Source: an uncultured Verrucomicrobiota bacterium
Lineage (GTDB): Bacteria; Verrucomicrobiota; Kiritimatiellia; RFP12; UBA1067
Length of the DNA stretch: 32,593 bases
Direction of reading: 5' to 3'
Assembly (NCBI GenBank): GCA_945834475.1
Contig: CAMAHK010000018.1
Span: 1-32,593, forward strand
The notes under the pieces were generated by a model. It had not been told where the DNA came from and ran no database searches. It worked only from the letters and a program-made list of their open reading frames with translations. How positions within the stretch are numbered: the stretch's first letter is position 1; each line of letters starts with the position of its first letter. Of this stretch, positions 22,108 through 31,056 are shown piece after piece. Both the position numbers and the translations under genes were made by a program.

Positions 22108-23717
22108 TGAAACTCTCCCTCGATTCGATCAAGAACGAACCGTTGGCCTGGATCAAGGCCGGCGTGGAACTGCCGGCGTTTGATGTGTGCGCGATGCGCG
22201 AGATGACCGAAGCCGCTCCTGAATGGGTGCACTTCGGTGCGGGCAACATCTTCCGCGGTTTCATCGGCTCGCTGAGCCAGAAGCTCCTCAACGACGGCGA
22301 GGCGAAGACGGGCATCATCGCGTGCGACACGTTCGACTACGAGGTGATCGACAAGATTTACACGGCGTTCGACTCGCTGACGCTGAATGTCCTTCTCAAT
22401 CCCGACGGCACGGTCTCGAAGGAAGTGCTCGCGGGCGTCGCGAAGGGCATCAAGGCGAACTTCGCCGATGCCGCCGCGAAGGCCGAGCTGAAGAAGATCT
22501 TCCGCGCACCCTCGCTCAAGATGCTCTCGTTCACGATCACCGAGAAGGGCTATCAGCTGCGCCGTCCCGACGGCTCGCTGATGCCGGTCGTCGAGGCCGA
22601 CATGAAGGAGGGTCCCGAGACGAGCCGCCACGCGATGGCGGTCGTCGCGGCGCTTCTCCTCGAGCGTTTTAACGCCGGGAAACTGCCGATGGCGGTCGTG
22701 TCGATGGACAACTGCTCGCACAACGGCGAGAAGCTGAAGGCGGGTGTCGTCGAGATGGCCGAGGCGTGGGTGAAGAACGGCTTCGCGCCGGCCGCGTACC
22801 TTGACTACGTGAAGGACGAGTCGGTCGTCTCGTTCCCGTGGTCGATGATCGACAAGATCACGCCGCGTCCGCACCCGATGGTCGTCGAGCAGCTGACGAA
22901 GGACGGCATCGAGGGCATGGAGCCGATCGTCACGGAGAAGAAAACCTTCATCGCGCCGTTCGTCAACGCCGAGAAGCCGCAGTATCTCGTGATCGAGGAT
23001 CGCTTCCCGAACGGACGTCCCGCGCTCGAGAAGGCGGGCGTGTACCTGACGGACCGTGAGACGGTCAACAACACCGAGAAGATGAAGGTGACGACGTGTT
23101 TGAATCCGCTCCACACGGCGATGTCGATGTACGGCTGCCTCCTCGGCTACACGCTCATCTGCAAGGAGATGCAGGACGAAGACATCGTCAAGCTCGTCAA
23201 GCGCCTGGGCTACGTCGAGGGCCTTCCGGTCGTCGTCGATCCGAAGATCCTCTCGCCGAAGGCGTTTATCGACGAGGTCGTCAATGAGCGTCTCCCCAAT
23301 GTCTTCATGCCGGACGATCCGCGCCGCATCGCGACCGACACGTCACAGAAGGTCGGCATCCGCTTCGGCGAGACGGTGAAGAGTTACGTCGCGACGGGCC
23401 GCGACCTCAATGAACTCGTCGCGCTGCCGCTCGCGATCGCAGGCTGGCTCCGCTACCTCCTCGCGGTCGATGACGCGGGCGAGGCGATGGAAGTCTCGGC
23501 CGATCCGCTCAAGGACGAGCTGCAGGCGAAGCTTCAGGGCGTCGTCTGGAACGATCCCGCGTCGTATGCGGGACAGATCCGTCCGATCCTCGCGAACGCG
23601 TCGATCTTCGGCTCCGACCTGACGGCGATGCCGCTCGCGGACAAGATCGAGGGCTACTTCAAGAAGCTCCTCGCCGGTCCGGGCTCCGCGCGGAAGCTGT
23701 TGCAGGAGGAACTGTAA
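22107..23717 (+). CDS. uxuB: Fructuronate reductase (mannitol dehydrogenase family)
   Basis: NAD-dependent reduction of D-fructuronate to D-mannonate. The 536-residue protein belongs to the polyol/mannitol long-chain dehydrogenases: the dinucleotide-binding part contains WVHFGAGNIFRGF near residue 40, and the catalytic region reads MKVTTCLNPLHTAMSMYG with the conserved Lys at about residue 327 followed by Asn and His. It is paired by one-base overlap with uxuA, which supports fructuronate over other polyols. The family has several substrates, so the exact specificity is inferred from context. Confidence 0.88.
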   Translation: MKLSLDSIKNEPLAWIKAGVELPAFDVCAMREMTEAAPEWVHFGAGNIFRGFIGSLSQKLLNDGEAKTGIIACDTFDYEVIDKIYTAFDSLTLNVLLNPDGTVSKEVLAGVAKGIKANFADAAAKAELKKIFRAPSLKMLSFTITEKGYQLRRPDGSLMPVVEADMKEGPETSRHAMAVVAALLLERFNAGKLPMAVVSMDNCSHNGEKLKAGVVEMAEAWVKNGFAPAAYLDYVKDESVVSFPWSMIDKITPRPHPMVVEQLTKDGIEGMEPIVTEKKTFIAPFVNAEKPQYLVIEDRFPNGRPALEKAGVYLTDRETVNNTEKMKVTTCLNPLHTAMSMYGCLLGYTLICKEMQDEDIVKLVKRLGYVEGLPVVVDPKILSPKAFIDEVVNERLPNVFMPDDPRRIATDTSQKVGIRFGETVKSYVATGRDLNELVALPLAIAGWLRYLLAVDDAGEAMEVSADPLKDELQAKLQGVVWNDPASYAGQIRPILANASIFGSDLTAMPLADKIEGYFKKLLAGPGSARKLLQEEL

Positions 23718-23772
23718 ACTTTTACCCGCCGCGGGCGAGACGCACTGCGGTACGGGGAGAACCTCCCTCCGC

Positions 23773-23804
23773 CACTTATCGCTTATCGCTTATCACTTAT
23801 CTCT
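23773..23804 (+). repeat. CACTTATCGCTTATC tandem repeat before uxaC
   Basis: Four near-copies of the 8-mer CNCTTATC end directly at ATG 23805, with no SD. The 55 bp before it (23718-23772) contain GC-rich small hairpins, including GGGGAG-aac-CTCCC. Confidence 0.8.
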
Positions 23805-25229
23805 ATGAAAAAGCCTTTCATCCACGACGACTACCTCCTGACCACCAAGGCGGCCAAGGAACTCTACCACGGCTATGCCGAGAAGATGCCGATCATCGAC
23901 TACCACTGCCATCTCCCGCCGGTGGAGATCGCGGAGGACAAGCGGTGGGACGACATCGCCGACGTGTGGCTCGGCGGCGACCACTACAAGTGGCGTCAGA
24001 TGCGCACGAACGGCTTTGAAGAGCGTCTCTGTTCAGGACGCGGTACCGACGGCTGCGCGAGCGGCTGGGAGCGCTTCGAGGCGTTCGCGAAGTCGATGGA
24101 GCGTCTCGTCAAGAATCCGCTCTTCGACTGGTCGCACCTCGAGCTCGCGCGTTACTTCGGCGTCACCGAGCGTCTTTGCGGGGCGTCGGCGAAGCGCATC
24201 TACGCGGCCTGCAACAAGGAGCTGAAGAAGAAGGGCTTTTCGGCGCGCGGGCTTATGAAGAAGTCGAATGTCAAGGTCGTCTGCACGACGGACGATCCGG
24301 TCGACTCGCTCGAGCATCACCTCGCGATCGCGAAGAAGCCGTTCCACACCCAGATCCGTCCGGCGTGGCGTTCCGACAAGGCGTCCAAGATCGACAATCC
24401 GAAGGTCTGGAACGAGTGGATGGACAAGCTCGCGGCTGCGGCGGAGATGCCGGTGAAGACGTATGACGACTTCCTGGAGGCGATGGCGAAGCGTCACGCG
24501 TTCTTCGAGAAGGCGGGCTGCGTCGTTTCCGACTACGGCATCACCGAGGTCTTCGCGACGCCGTACACCGAGGCTGAGGTCGCGCGCATCTTCAAGAAGG
24601 CGCGCACGGGCAAGCCGGTGTCGCCGGAAGAGGCGCTTAAGTTCAAGAGCGCGTGGCTCTACGAGGGACTCAAGGCGGACGCGAAGGCGAACTGGACGAC
24701 CCAGCTCCACTACAACTGTCTCCGCGACCTCAACGGCGCGATGTTCGACATCATGGGTCCGGACACGGGCTTCGACGCGATCGGCGACTGGAGCGTGACG
24801 GAGAACCTCGCGAAGCTCTTCGACCGTCTCGAGCGGACGGACGACCTGCCGCGCTGCATCCTCTACTCCCTCAATCCGAAGGACAACGAGATGCTGGCGA
24901 CCGTGATGGGCTGCTTCCAGAAGGCGCCGTACCGCGGCAAGATCCAGCTCGGCGCGGCGTGGTGGTTTCTCGATCAGAAGGACGGCATGCGCAAGCAGAT
25001 CGAGTGCCTCGCGGCGCTCGGCACGCTCGGCAACTTCGTCGGCATGCTCACCGACTCGCGCAGCTTCCTCAGCTACACGCGTCACGAGTACTTCCGTCGC
25101 ATCCTCTGCCAGAAGCTTGGCGAGGAAGTCGAGAAGGGCGAGCTGCCGAACGACCTCAAGTGGCTCGGGGGGCTCGTGAGCGACATCTCATTCAACAACG
25201 CCAATTCGTATTTCGGCTTTAACGCATAA
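23805..25229 (+). CDS. uxaC: Glucuronate/galacturonate isomerase
   Basis: Isomerises D-glucuronate to D-fructuronate and D-galacturonate to D-tagaturonate, the shared entry step. The 474-residue amidohydrolase-fold protein shows IIDYHCHLPP near residue 30, with the metal-binding His residues, then FDWSHLELARYFGV, VVCTTDDPVDSLEHH, IQLGAAWWFLDQKDG and MLTDSRSFLSYTRHEYFRR. Length is as expected. The first codon follows the CACTTATC run. Confidence 0.95.
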   Translation: MKKPFIHDDYLLTTKAAKELYHGYAEKMPIIDYHCHLPPVEIAEDKRWDDIADVWLGGDHYKWRQMRTNGFEERLCSGRGTDGCASGWERFEAFAKSMERLVKNPLFDWSHLELARYFGVTERLCGASAKRIYAACNKELKKKGFSARGLMKKSNVKVVCTTDDPVDSLEHHLAIAKKPFHTQIRPAWRSDKASKIDNPKVWNEWMDKLAAAAEMPVKTYDDFLEAMAKRHAFFEKAGCVVSDYGITEVFATPYTEAEVARIFKKARTGKPVSPEEALKFKSAWLYEGLKADAKANWTTQLHYNCLRDLNGAMFDIMGPDTGFDAIGDWSVTENLAKLFDRLERTDDLPRCILYSLNPKDNEMLATVMGCFQKAPYRGKIQLGAAWWFLDQKDGMRKQIECLAALGTLGNFVGMLTDSRSFLSYTRHEYFRRILCQKLGEEVEKGELPNDLKWLGGLVSDISFNNANSYFGFNA

Positions 25230-25242
25230 GGGAATAAAGAGA

Positions 25243-26403
25243 ATGGAAACGAAGATTCTGCAGTTCGGCGAGGGCAACTTCCTGCGCTGTTTTATTGATT
25301 GGATGGTTCAGAAGATGAACGACAAGGCCGGCTTCGACGGTCAGGTGCAGATCATCCAGCCGATTGGCGACGAGCTGTGCGTGCCGTCGCAGATCCTGAA
25401 TGCGCGTGGCGGCAAGTACCATACGTGCCTTCGCGGCATCATCGGCGGCAAGACCGTCGAGGAGATCGAGGAGATTTCATCCGTCAAGGGCGTCGACCTC
25501 GCGGCGAATCTCGAGAAGTACGCGACGCTGCCGTCGCTTCGCTTCGTTGTCTCGAACACGACCGAGGCCGGCATCCAGTACGTGAAGGGCGAGAACACCT
25601 TCCCGGCGAAGGTGCTCCGCCTTCTCAAGGCGCGTCACGCGGCGGGCCTCCCGGGTCTCGTCTTCATCCCGTGCGAGCTGATCGAGCACAACGGTGACAA
25701 CCTCAAGGCTTGCGTGCTGAAGCATCTGTGCGACGAGGAAACCGTACCGTCGCCGCTCTCGGCGACAGGCGCTCTCCGAGCCTACATTGAAAACGAGTGC
25801 GTGTTCTGTTCGACGCTCGTCGACCGCATCGTCGCGGGCCGTCCCGATCCCGAGTCCGCCGCGCGCTACGAGAAGCAGCTCGGCGAGCGGGACGAGGTGC
25901 TCGTCTGCGGCGAACCGTTCCACTTCTTCGTGATCGAGACGCCGGCCGGCTTCGACCTCGAGCGGGAGCTGCCGCTCCGAAAGGCGGGCGTCAACGTCGT
26001 CTACACGCCCGACATACAGCCCTACCGCACGCGCAAGGTGCGCTTCCTCAACGCGACGCACACGACGATGGTCTATCTCGGGCTCGAGAAGGGCTTCACG
26101 GAGGTCGCGCAGTGCATTGCAGACCCCGAGTTCAACGCGTTCGTCCGCCAGGTTGTCTTCGACGAGATCTTCCCGACGGTGGACCTGCCCGACGCGGAGA
26201 AGAAGGAATACGCCGAGAGTGTCCTCGAGCGCTTCGCGAATCCGTTCGCGCACCACCAGCTCAAGTCGATCGCGCTCAACACGATCGCGAAGTGGAAGAC
26301 GCGGTGCCTGCCGGTCGTCTGCGACTACTACAAGTTGAACGGCAAGTTGCCTGATGCGATGATGAAGGGCTATGAGGCGATTGCGAGGCATTATGATCAT
26401 TAA
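25243..26403 (+). CDS. uxaB: Tagaturonate reductase (short UxaB)
   Basis: Reduces D-tagaturonate to D-altronate with NADH. N-terminal nucleotide-binding motif ILQFGEGNFLRCFIDWM, and catalytic region KVRFLNATHTTMVYLGLEKG with the conserved Lys, Asn and His. At 386 residues it is about 100 shorter than E. coli UxaB, yet both domains are present. The missing length is probably in surface helices and loops. Its 3' end overlaps uxaA by 11 bp, which supports the altronate pathway assignment. Confidence 0.88.
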   Translation: METKILQFGEGNFLRCFIDWMVQKMNDKAGFDGQVQIIQPIGDELCVPSQILNARGGKYHTCLRGIIGGKTVEEIEEISSVKGVDLAANLEKYATLPSLRFVVSNTTEAGIQYVKGENTFPAKVLRLLKARHAAGLPGLVFIPCELIEHNGDNLKACVLKHLCDEETVPSPLSATGALRAYIENECVFCSTLVDRIVAGRPDPESAARYEKQLGERDEVLVCGEPFHFFVIETPAGFDLERELPLRKAGVNVVYTPDIQPYRTRKVRFLNATHTTMVYLGLEKGFTEVAQCIADPEFNAFVRQVVFDEIFPTVDLPDAEKKEYAESVLERFANPFAHHQLKSIALNTIAKWKTRCLPVVCDYYKLNGKLPDAMMKGYEAIARHYDH

Positions 26404-27745
26404 TCCGCTTGACAATGTGGAGATTCGCGAGGACGGGCACAAGTACGCCCGCCGGGACATCGCGGAAGGCGAGAACGTGATCAAGTACGGCATGCCGATC
26501 GGGCATGCGACGCGCGCGATCGCGGCGGGCGAGCACGTGCACGTCCACAACCTGAAGACGAACCTCGGGGAGGTGCTCGAGTACCGTTACGAGCCCGAGT
26601 TCTCGGACGTGACGCCCGTGGCGCCGCCGACGGTCCGGGCCTACCGTCACGCGGACGGCCGCGTCGGTATCCGCAACGACCTCTGGGTGATCCCGCTCGT
26701 CGGCTGCGTGAACCGCCTCGCCGAGCGCCTAGCGCAGGCGGTGGGTGGACTCGCGCTGACGCATCCGTACGGGTGCTCGCAGATGGGCGCGGACCACGAG
26801 ATGACGGCGAACATGCTCGCCGCGTTCGTGCGTCATCCGAACGCGGGCGGCGTCCTCGTCGTGGCGCTCGGGTGCGAGAACAACACGCTGGAGAGCTTCA
26901 AGGCGCGGCTCGGGGACTTCTCCGGGCTCAACGTCCGCTTCCTCAAGGCGCAGGACCCGGGCGACGAGTACGAGAAGGGACTGGCGCTCTTGGCGGAGCT
27001 CGACGCGGCGCGTCCGAAGGAGCGCGTCGAGGTGCCGGCGAGCGAACTCGTGGTCGGTCTCAAGTGCGGCGGGTCGGACGGCTTTTCGGGCCTGACGGCG
27101 AATCCGCTCGTCGGGCGCTTCAGCGATTGGCTCGTCGCGCGCGGCGGGTCGACGGTGCTCACCGAGGTTCCGGAGATGTTCGGCGCGGAGACGCTGCTGA
27201 TGAAGCGCTGCCGCACGCGGAGCGTCTTCGACAAGTGCGTGAAGATGATCAACGACTTCAAGGACTACTACACGGCGCATCACCAGGTCTGCTACGAGAA
27301 TCCCTCGCCGGGCAACAAGGCGGGCGGCATCTCGACCCTAGAGGACAAGTCGCTCGGCTGCGTCCAGAAGGGCGGTTCGTCGCCGGTCGAGGACGTTCTC
27401 CTCTACGGCGACCACGTGAAGGCGCACGGGCTCTCGCTGATGACGGGTCCCGGGAACGACCTCGTCGCCTCGACGGTGCTTGCCGCGGCGGGCGCCCACC
27501 TCATCCTCTTCACGACGGGACGCGGCACGCCGTTCGGCTGCGTCGTCCCGACGCTCAAGGTCGCGACGAACGACACGCTCGCGCGGAACAAGCCGAACTG
27601 GATCGACTGGAACGCGATGTCGAATCCCGATGTTGATCAATTCGCCGCGAAGATCCTGCGCGTCGCCTCGGGCGAGGAGCTCGCGAAGAACGAGCTCAAC
27701 GGGGCGCAGGGCATTGCGATCTTCAAGAATGGCGTAACGCTGTGA
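26393..27745 (+). CDS. uxaA: Altronate dehydratase
   Basis: Dehydrates D-altronate to 2-keto-3-deoxygluconate. The 450-residue protein has the N-terminal SAF-like domain (VIKYGMPIGHATRAIAAGEHVHVHN) and the catalytic UxaA domain: HPYGCSQMGADHEMT, VVALGCENN, LKCGGSDGFSGLTANP, GGISTLEDKSLGC and TTGRGTPFGCVVPT. The conserved Cys residues fit an iron-dependent enzyme. I choose ATG 26393 because the protein then begins MIINPLDNV; the track start 26372 adds an unusual extension inside uxaB. Confidence 0.93.
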   Translation: MIINPLDNVEIREDGHKYARRDIAEGENVIKYGMPIGHATRAIAAGEHVHVHNLKTNLGEVLEYRYEPEFSDVTPVAPPTVRAYRHADGRVGIRNDLWVIPLVGCVNRLAERLAQAVGGLALTHPYGCSQMGADHEMTANMLAAFVRHPNAGGVLVVALGCENNTLESFKARLGDFSGLNVRFLKAQDPGDEYEKGLALLAELDAARPKERVEVPASELVVGLKCGGSDGFSGLTANPLVGRFSDWLVARGGSTVLTEVPEMFGAETLLMKRCRTRSVFDKCVKMINDFKDYYTAHHQVCYENPSPGNKAGGISTLEDKSLGCVQKGGSSPVEDVLLYGDHVKAHGLSLMTGPGNDLVASTVLAAAGAHLILFTTGRGTPFGCVVPTLKVATNDTLARNKPNWIDWNAMSNPDVDQFAAKILRVASGEELAKNELNGAQGIAIFKNGVTL

Positions 27746-27785
27746 GGCGGCTCGGCTTCGGCACGTTCCACCAACGGGACGAATT

Positions 27786-27795
27786 GTGGTATAAT
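27786..27795 (+). promoter_or_regulatory. Promoter GTGGTATAAT
   Basis: TATAAT (27790-27795) in an extended context ends 7 nt before ATG 27803. It separates this operon from uxaA, although no strong terminator is visible between them. Confidence 0.65.
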
Positions 27796-27802
27796 GGGAG
27801 AG

Positions 27803-29038
27803 ATGAAAAAGACACTCTCTGTTTGTTTGGTGGGCCTTGTGCTGGCGGCGCTGGATTCTTCGGCGGCGACGGTTCGTCTTATTTATGGCAAGGACTGGTC
27901 TCGAGCCGGTCGTGACGTCGCGAAGACTCTGCAGTCGCAGGCCTGGAAGAGGCTCGCGAAGTCGCAGTACAAAGTCGAACTCGTTGATGAGAAGGAGAAT
28001 CGGCAGAGTCCGGCGAATCTCGGCTCGAACAAGCTGCCGGCGATTTTCGTGCTGGACGACAAGAACCGCTGCTATTGCGTGATTGAAAATGTGCCGAGCC
28101 GTGCAACGGCGGAGTGGCTGTTTCGACAGATCGACCGTGCGTCGGAACTTCGCGCCGAGATCGAGAAAAAGTACAGCACCGACACGATCGACGGTTGCGG
28201 CGAGCTGATGAATGCGATGGAGCGCTTTGTGGGCGGGCCGAACCGCGTGATTTCGAAGAACTTTTACGGCGACGTCTACGAGAAGCTACAGAAGCTCGAC
28301 CCGCAGGACAAGGAGGGTTGGATCCGTCACTTCACGATGCCGTTCGTTGACCACGATGGCAAGCAGCGTCGGTGCAACCACTCGGATGCGCTTGAAATCG
28401 TTGAGGAGGCGACCTGGTATCGCAAGGAGAACAAGGTCTACGCCGGCGAGAAGTTCATCGAGGAGCAGATGAAGTTGCCGCGCCAGCACCTGACGAAGGA
28501 GCAGACGCAGGGACTCCTGATGGCGAAGTTCGCGCTCTATGCGCCGGGCGACATGAACCGTCCGTGGCAGAGCGACAAGCGGGACGAGATGGTGAAGCTT
28601 CTGAAGCGCATCGCCGCAGCGGACGAGACCACGTTCTGGGGCACGAGCGCGCTCGGGTGGCTCGCGTGCAACGCGATCGGCGAGCCGGCGTTTTCGACGT
28701 ACTGGGGTTGGCGGAAGGGCGACATTCCGTCCGGCAAGTTTGAGACGACGCTCAAGTACGGCGTCGGCCATTCGTTCTCGAAGCCCGGCGACTACACGGT
28801 CGAATTCGACCGCACGGAAGGCGCAGCGATCAAGTTCGATTCCGTTTCGCTCTACAAGGGGAAGGAAGAGGTTGCGAAACTGACGGCCAAGCCGGGCGAG
28901 CCGTTCACGGTGAAGATCGAGCGCGCGGTCGCGGGTAAGCTGACGCATATGGTTCTCCGCGGTACGTCAGGCGGCGAGTCGTCCGGTAGGATTAACATCG
29001 TCCGTACGGTTCTGCGGCCGCGCAAGGAAGGCAAATGA
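27803..29038 (+). CDS. Secreted protein with thioredoxin-like N-terminal region
   Basis: A signal peptide (MKKTLSVCLVGLVLAALDSSAA) is followed by a thioredoxin-like part: RLIYGKDWSRAGRDVAKTL, then YKVELVDEKENR and LPAIFVLDDKNRCYCVIENV. No CxxC is present, so a redox role is unlikely. A helical middle and a C-terminal beta-rich domain (GHSFSKPGDYTVEFDRTEGA, FTVKIERAV) follow, reminiscent of carbohydrate-binding or sandwich domains. I know no named family. The track ATG at 27794 overlaps the -10 box and is rejected. The stop overlaps the antiporter start (ATGA). Confidence 0.8.
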   Translation: MKKTLSVCLVGLVLAALDSSAATVRLIYGKDWSRAGRDVAKTLQSQAWKRLAKSQYKVELVDEKENRQSPANLGSNKLPAIFVLDDKNRCYCVIENVPSRATAEWLFRQIDRASELRAEIEKKYSTDTIDGCGELMNAMERFVGGPNRVISKNFYGDVYEKLQKLDPQDKEGWIRHFTMPFVDHDGKQRRCNHSDALEIVEEATWYRKENKVYAGEKFIEEQMKLPRQHLTKEQTQGLLMAKFALYAPGDMNRPWQSDKRDEMVKLLKRIAAADETTFWGTSALGWLACNAIGEPAFSTYWGWRKGDIPSGKFETTLKYGVGHSFSKPGDYTVEFDRTEGAAIKFDSVSLYKGKEEVAKLTAKPGEPFTVKIERAVAGKLTHMVLRGTSGGESSGRINIVRTVLRPRKEGK

Positions 29039-31056
29039 GCGAGGTCTCCTTCTTTCAGGACCTGGCCGTGCTGATGGCGGCCGCCGGACTCGCGGCGGCC
29101 GTCTTTTCGCGTCTGGGCTGGTCGAAGGTGCTGGGCTATCTGCTCGCGGGCGTCATCATGAACGAGCACACGTGGGGCGGCGGCTTCCTGACCGATCCCG
29201 CGTCCGCCCAACTTGCGGGGCAGCTCGGTGTCGTGTTCCTCATGTTCGGCATGGGTCTGTCGTTCTCGCCGCGCGAGATGAAGAAGATCCGCTCGGTCGT
29301 GTTGCCGGCGGCGCTCCTCGACACGATCGTGATGATCTGGCTCGGATACACGATCGGGACGCGCGTCTTCGGCTGGTCGTCGGTCCAGGCGTTCTTTCTT
29401 GGCGTGGCGATCTGCGATTCGGCGACGACGCTTTTGGCGAAGGTCATCGGCGAGCTCGGGTGGGAGAATCGCGTCTTCACGAAGTATGTGCTGGGGACAT
29501 CGATTTGCGAGGACATCGTCTGCGTCGGCGCGATCGCCGTGGCGACGGGCTTCGCGGGTACGGGCGACATGTCGGTGATGGCGCTCGTGAAGTCCCTCGG
29601 CGGCCTCGGCGTCTTCTTTCTGTCGGTCCTTGCGTTCGGCTTCGTCTGCGTGCCGTGGCTGCTCGATTCCGTCGCGAAGGGGAAGGACGACGAGTCGCTC
29701 CTGCTGGTGCTTCTCGGCTGCGGCTTCCTCATCACCTTCATCGCCGACCGCATGGGCTGTTCGCTCGCCCTCGGCGCATTCCTCGTCGGCATCATCGGCG
29801 GTTCGAGCGACGTCCGCGACCGGCTCGTGCGGCTCCTCGAGCCGCTCAAGGCAATGTATTCGGCGATCTTCTTCGTGTCCATCGGCCTGCTCGTCGATCC
29901 GGCGGCACTCCTGGACCACCTGCCGCAGATCCTGCTCGTCTCGGCCGTGATCGTCGTCGGCAAGTTCTTGAACGTGACGCTCGCGTCCCTCGCGGCGGGC
30001 GTCGAGGTGAAGACGGCCGTGCAGACGGGTTTCGGGCTCGCGCAGATCGGCGAGTTCGCGTTCATGGTCGCGATCCTCTACGCGACGCTGACGGGCGAGA
30101 CGGGCGGCGACTTCTTCTCGGTCGCGATCGGGGCCTCGCTCTTGACGACGGTGATCAACCCGTGGATGATCCGCGTCTCGGACCGGGTGGGCGATTTTGC
30201 GGAGTGCCTTGTGCCACGGCGTCTGGCGCATCGGCTGGCCGAATACCGGGCGTGGGTTGACAAGATCCGCGCGACGGAAGATTCGCCGGCGTTGCAACGT
30301 GTGCGGACGGCGGCGATTCGACTCGGCATCTACGCCTCTCTCATCCTGGCGGCGTCAGTCCTTTTCTCGCTTCTCCACCGCTTTGACTTCAGCCGCTTCT
30401 CGTCCTGGTTCGAGGAGTACGACGATATCGTCTTCTTCGTGCTGGGGAACGCGTTCGTCCTTTCGCTGCTGCCGCTCATCCTGTCGGCCGCGCGCGAACT
30501 CGGCCTCGGCATCGCCCGCATTCTGATCGGCAAGGCGACGGCGAAGTGGGTGCGGCCGGTCTATCAGGTCATCCGCGTCTTCGTGCTGATGGCGGTCTGC
30601 GTCCTCTTCTTCGCCGAATGGCTGATGCTCGACATCGCGAACGCACCGCGCGGCGGCCTTTCGCTCGGCGTGCTGCTGGTCGTCTTCTCGCTGACGGCGG
30701 TGCTCGGCTGGCGGTTCTTCGTGCGCGCGGGACGTCAGGCGTCGGGCCGGTTCCGCGAGGCGCTGACGGCCGTGGAACGGCGCGAGGGCCTGGCGAAGAC
30801 GATGACGCTGACCGTTCCGGAGGGGACGATTCATCGCTTTACGCTTGACGCGGCATCCCCAGCGGTCGGCGGCACGGTCGTGACGCTCAATATCCGCGCG
30901 AAGACGGGCGCGTCGATCGTATCCGTCATCCGTCAGGATGTGATCACGCGCAACATCGGTCCCGAATGGGAATTTGCCGTCGGCGACACGCTCGTCGCGC
31001 TCGGTGACGCCCGTCAGATCGCCGCGCTCAAGGATTTGTTGGGGGTGACCGTATGA
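29035..31056 (+). CDS. Kef-type monovalent cation:proton antiporter (CPA2) with TrkA-C domain
   Basis: A 673-residue inner-membrane protein with about 12-13 hydrophobic helices in the first 400 residues. Typical CPA2 stretches are FSRLGWSKVLGYLLAGVIM, QLGVVFLMFGMGLSFSPREM, CDSATTLLAKVIGELGW and FGLAQIGEFAFMVAIL. Two or three more membrane segments precede a C-terminal TrkA-C-like domain (TLTVPEGTIHRFTLD...GDTLVALGDARQIAALKDLL). No TrkA-N nucleotide-binding domain is present. It probably exchanges K+ or Na+ for protons. It is coupled to both neighbours by ATGA overlaps. Confidence 0.88.
   Translation: MSEVSFFQDLAVLMAAAGLAAAVFSRLGWSKVLGYLLAGVIMNEHTWGGGFLTDPASAQLAGQLGVVFLMFGMGLSFSPREMKKIRSVVLPAALLDTIVMIWLGYTIGTRVFGWSSVQAFFLGVAICDSATTLLAKVIGELGWENRVFTKYVLGTSICEDIVCVGAIAVATGFAGTGDMSVMALVKSLGGLGVFFLSVLAFGFVCVPWLLDSVAKGKDDESLLLVLLGCGFLITFIADRMGCSLALGAFLVGIIGGSSDVRDRLVRLLEPLKAMYSAIFFVSIGLLVDPAALLDHLPQILLVSAVIVVGKFLNVTLASLAAGVEVKTAVQTGFGLAQIGEFAFMVAILYATLTGETGGDFFSVAIGASLLTTVINPWMIRVSDRVGDFAECLVPRRLAHRLAEYRAWVDKIRATEDSPALQRVRTAAIRLGIYASLILAASVLFSLLHRFDFSRFSSWFEEYDDIVFFVLGNAFVLSLLPLILSAARELGLGIARILIGKATAKWVRPVYQVIRVFVLMAVCVLFFAEWLMLDIANAPRGGLSLGVLLVVFSLTAVLGWRFFVRAGRQASGRFREALTAVERREGLAKTMTLTVPEGTIHRFTLDAASPAVGGTVVTLNIRAKTGASIVSVIRQDVITRNIGPEWEFAVGDTLVALGDARQIAALKDLLGVTV

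Noticed and set aside
27746-27785. Terminator after uxaA
   Set aside because: Only weak short pairings are visible and there is no U-tract.
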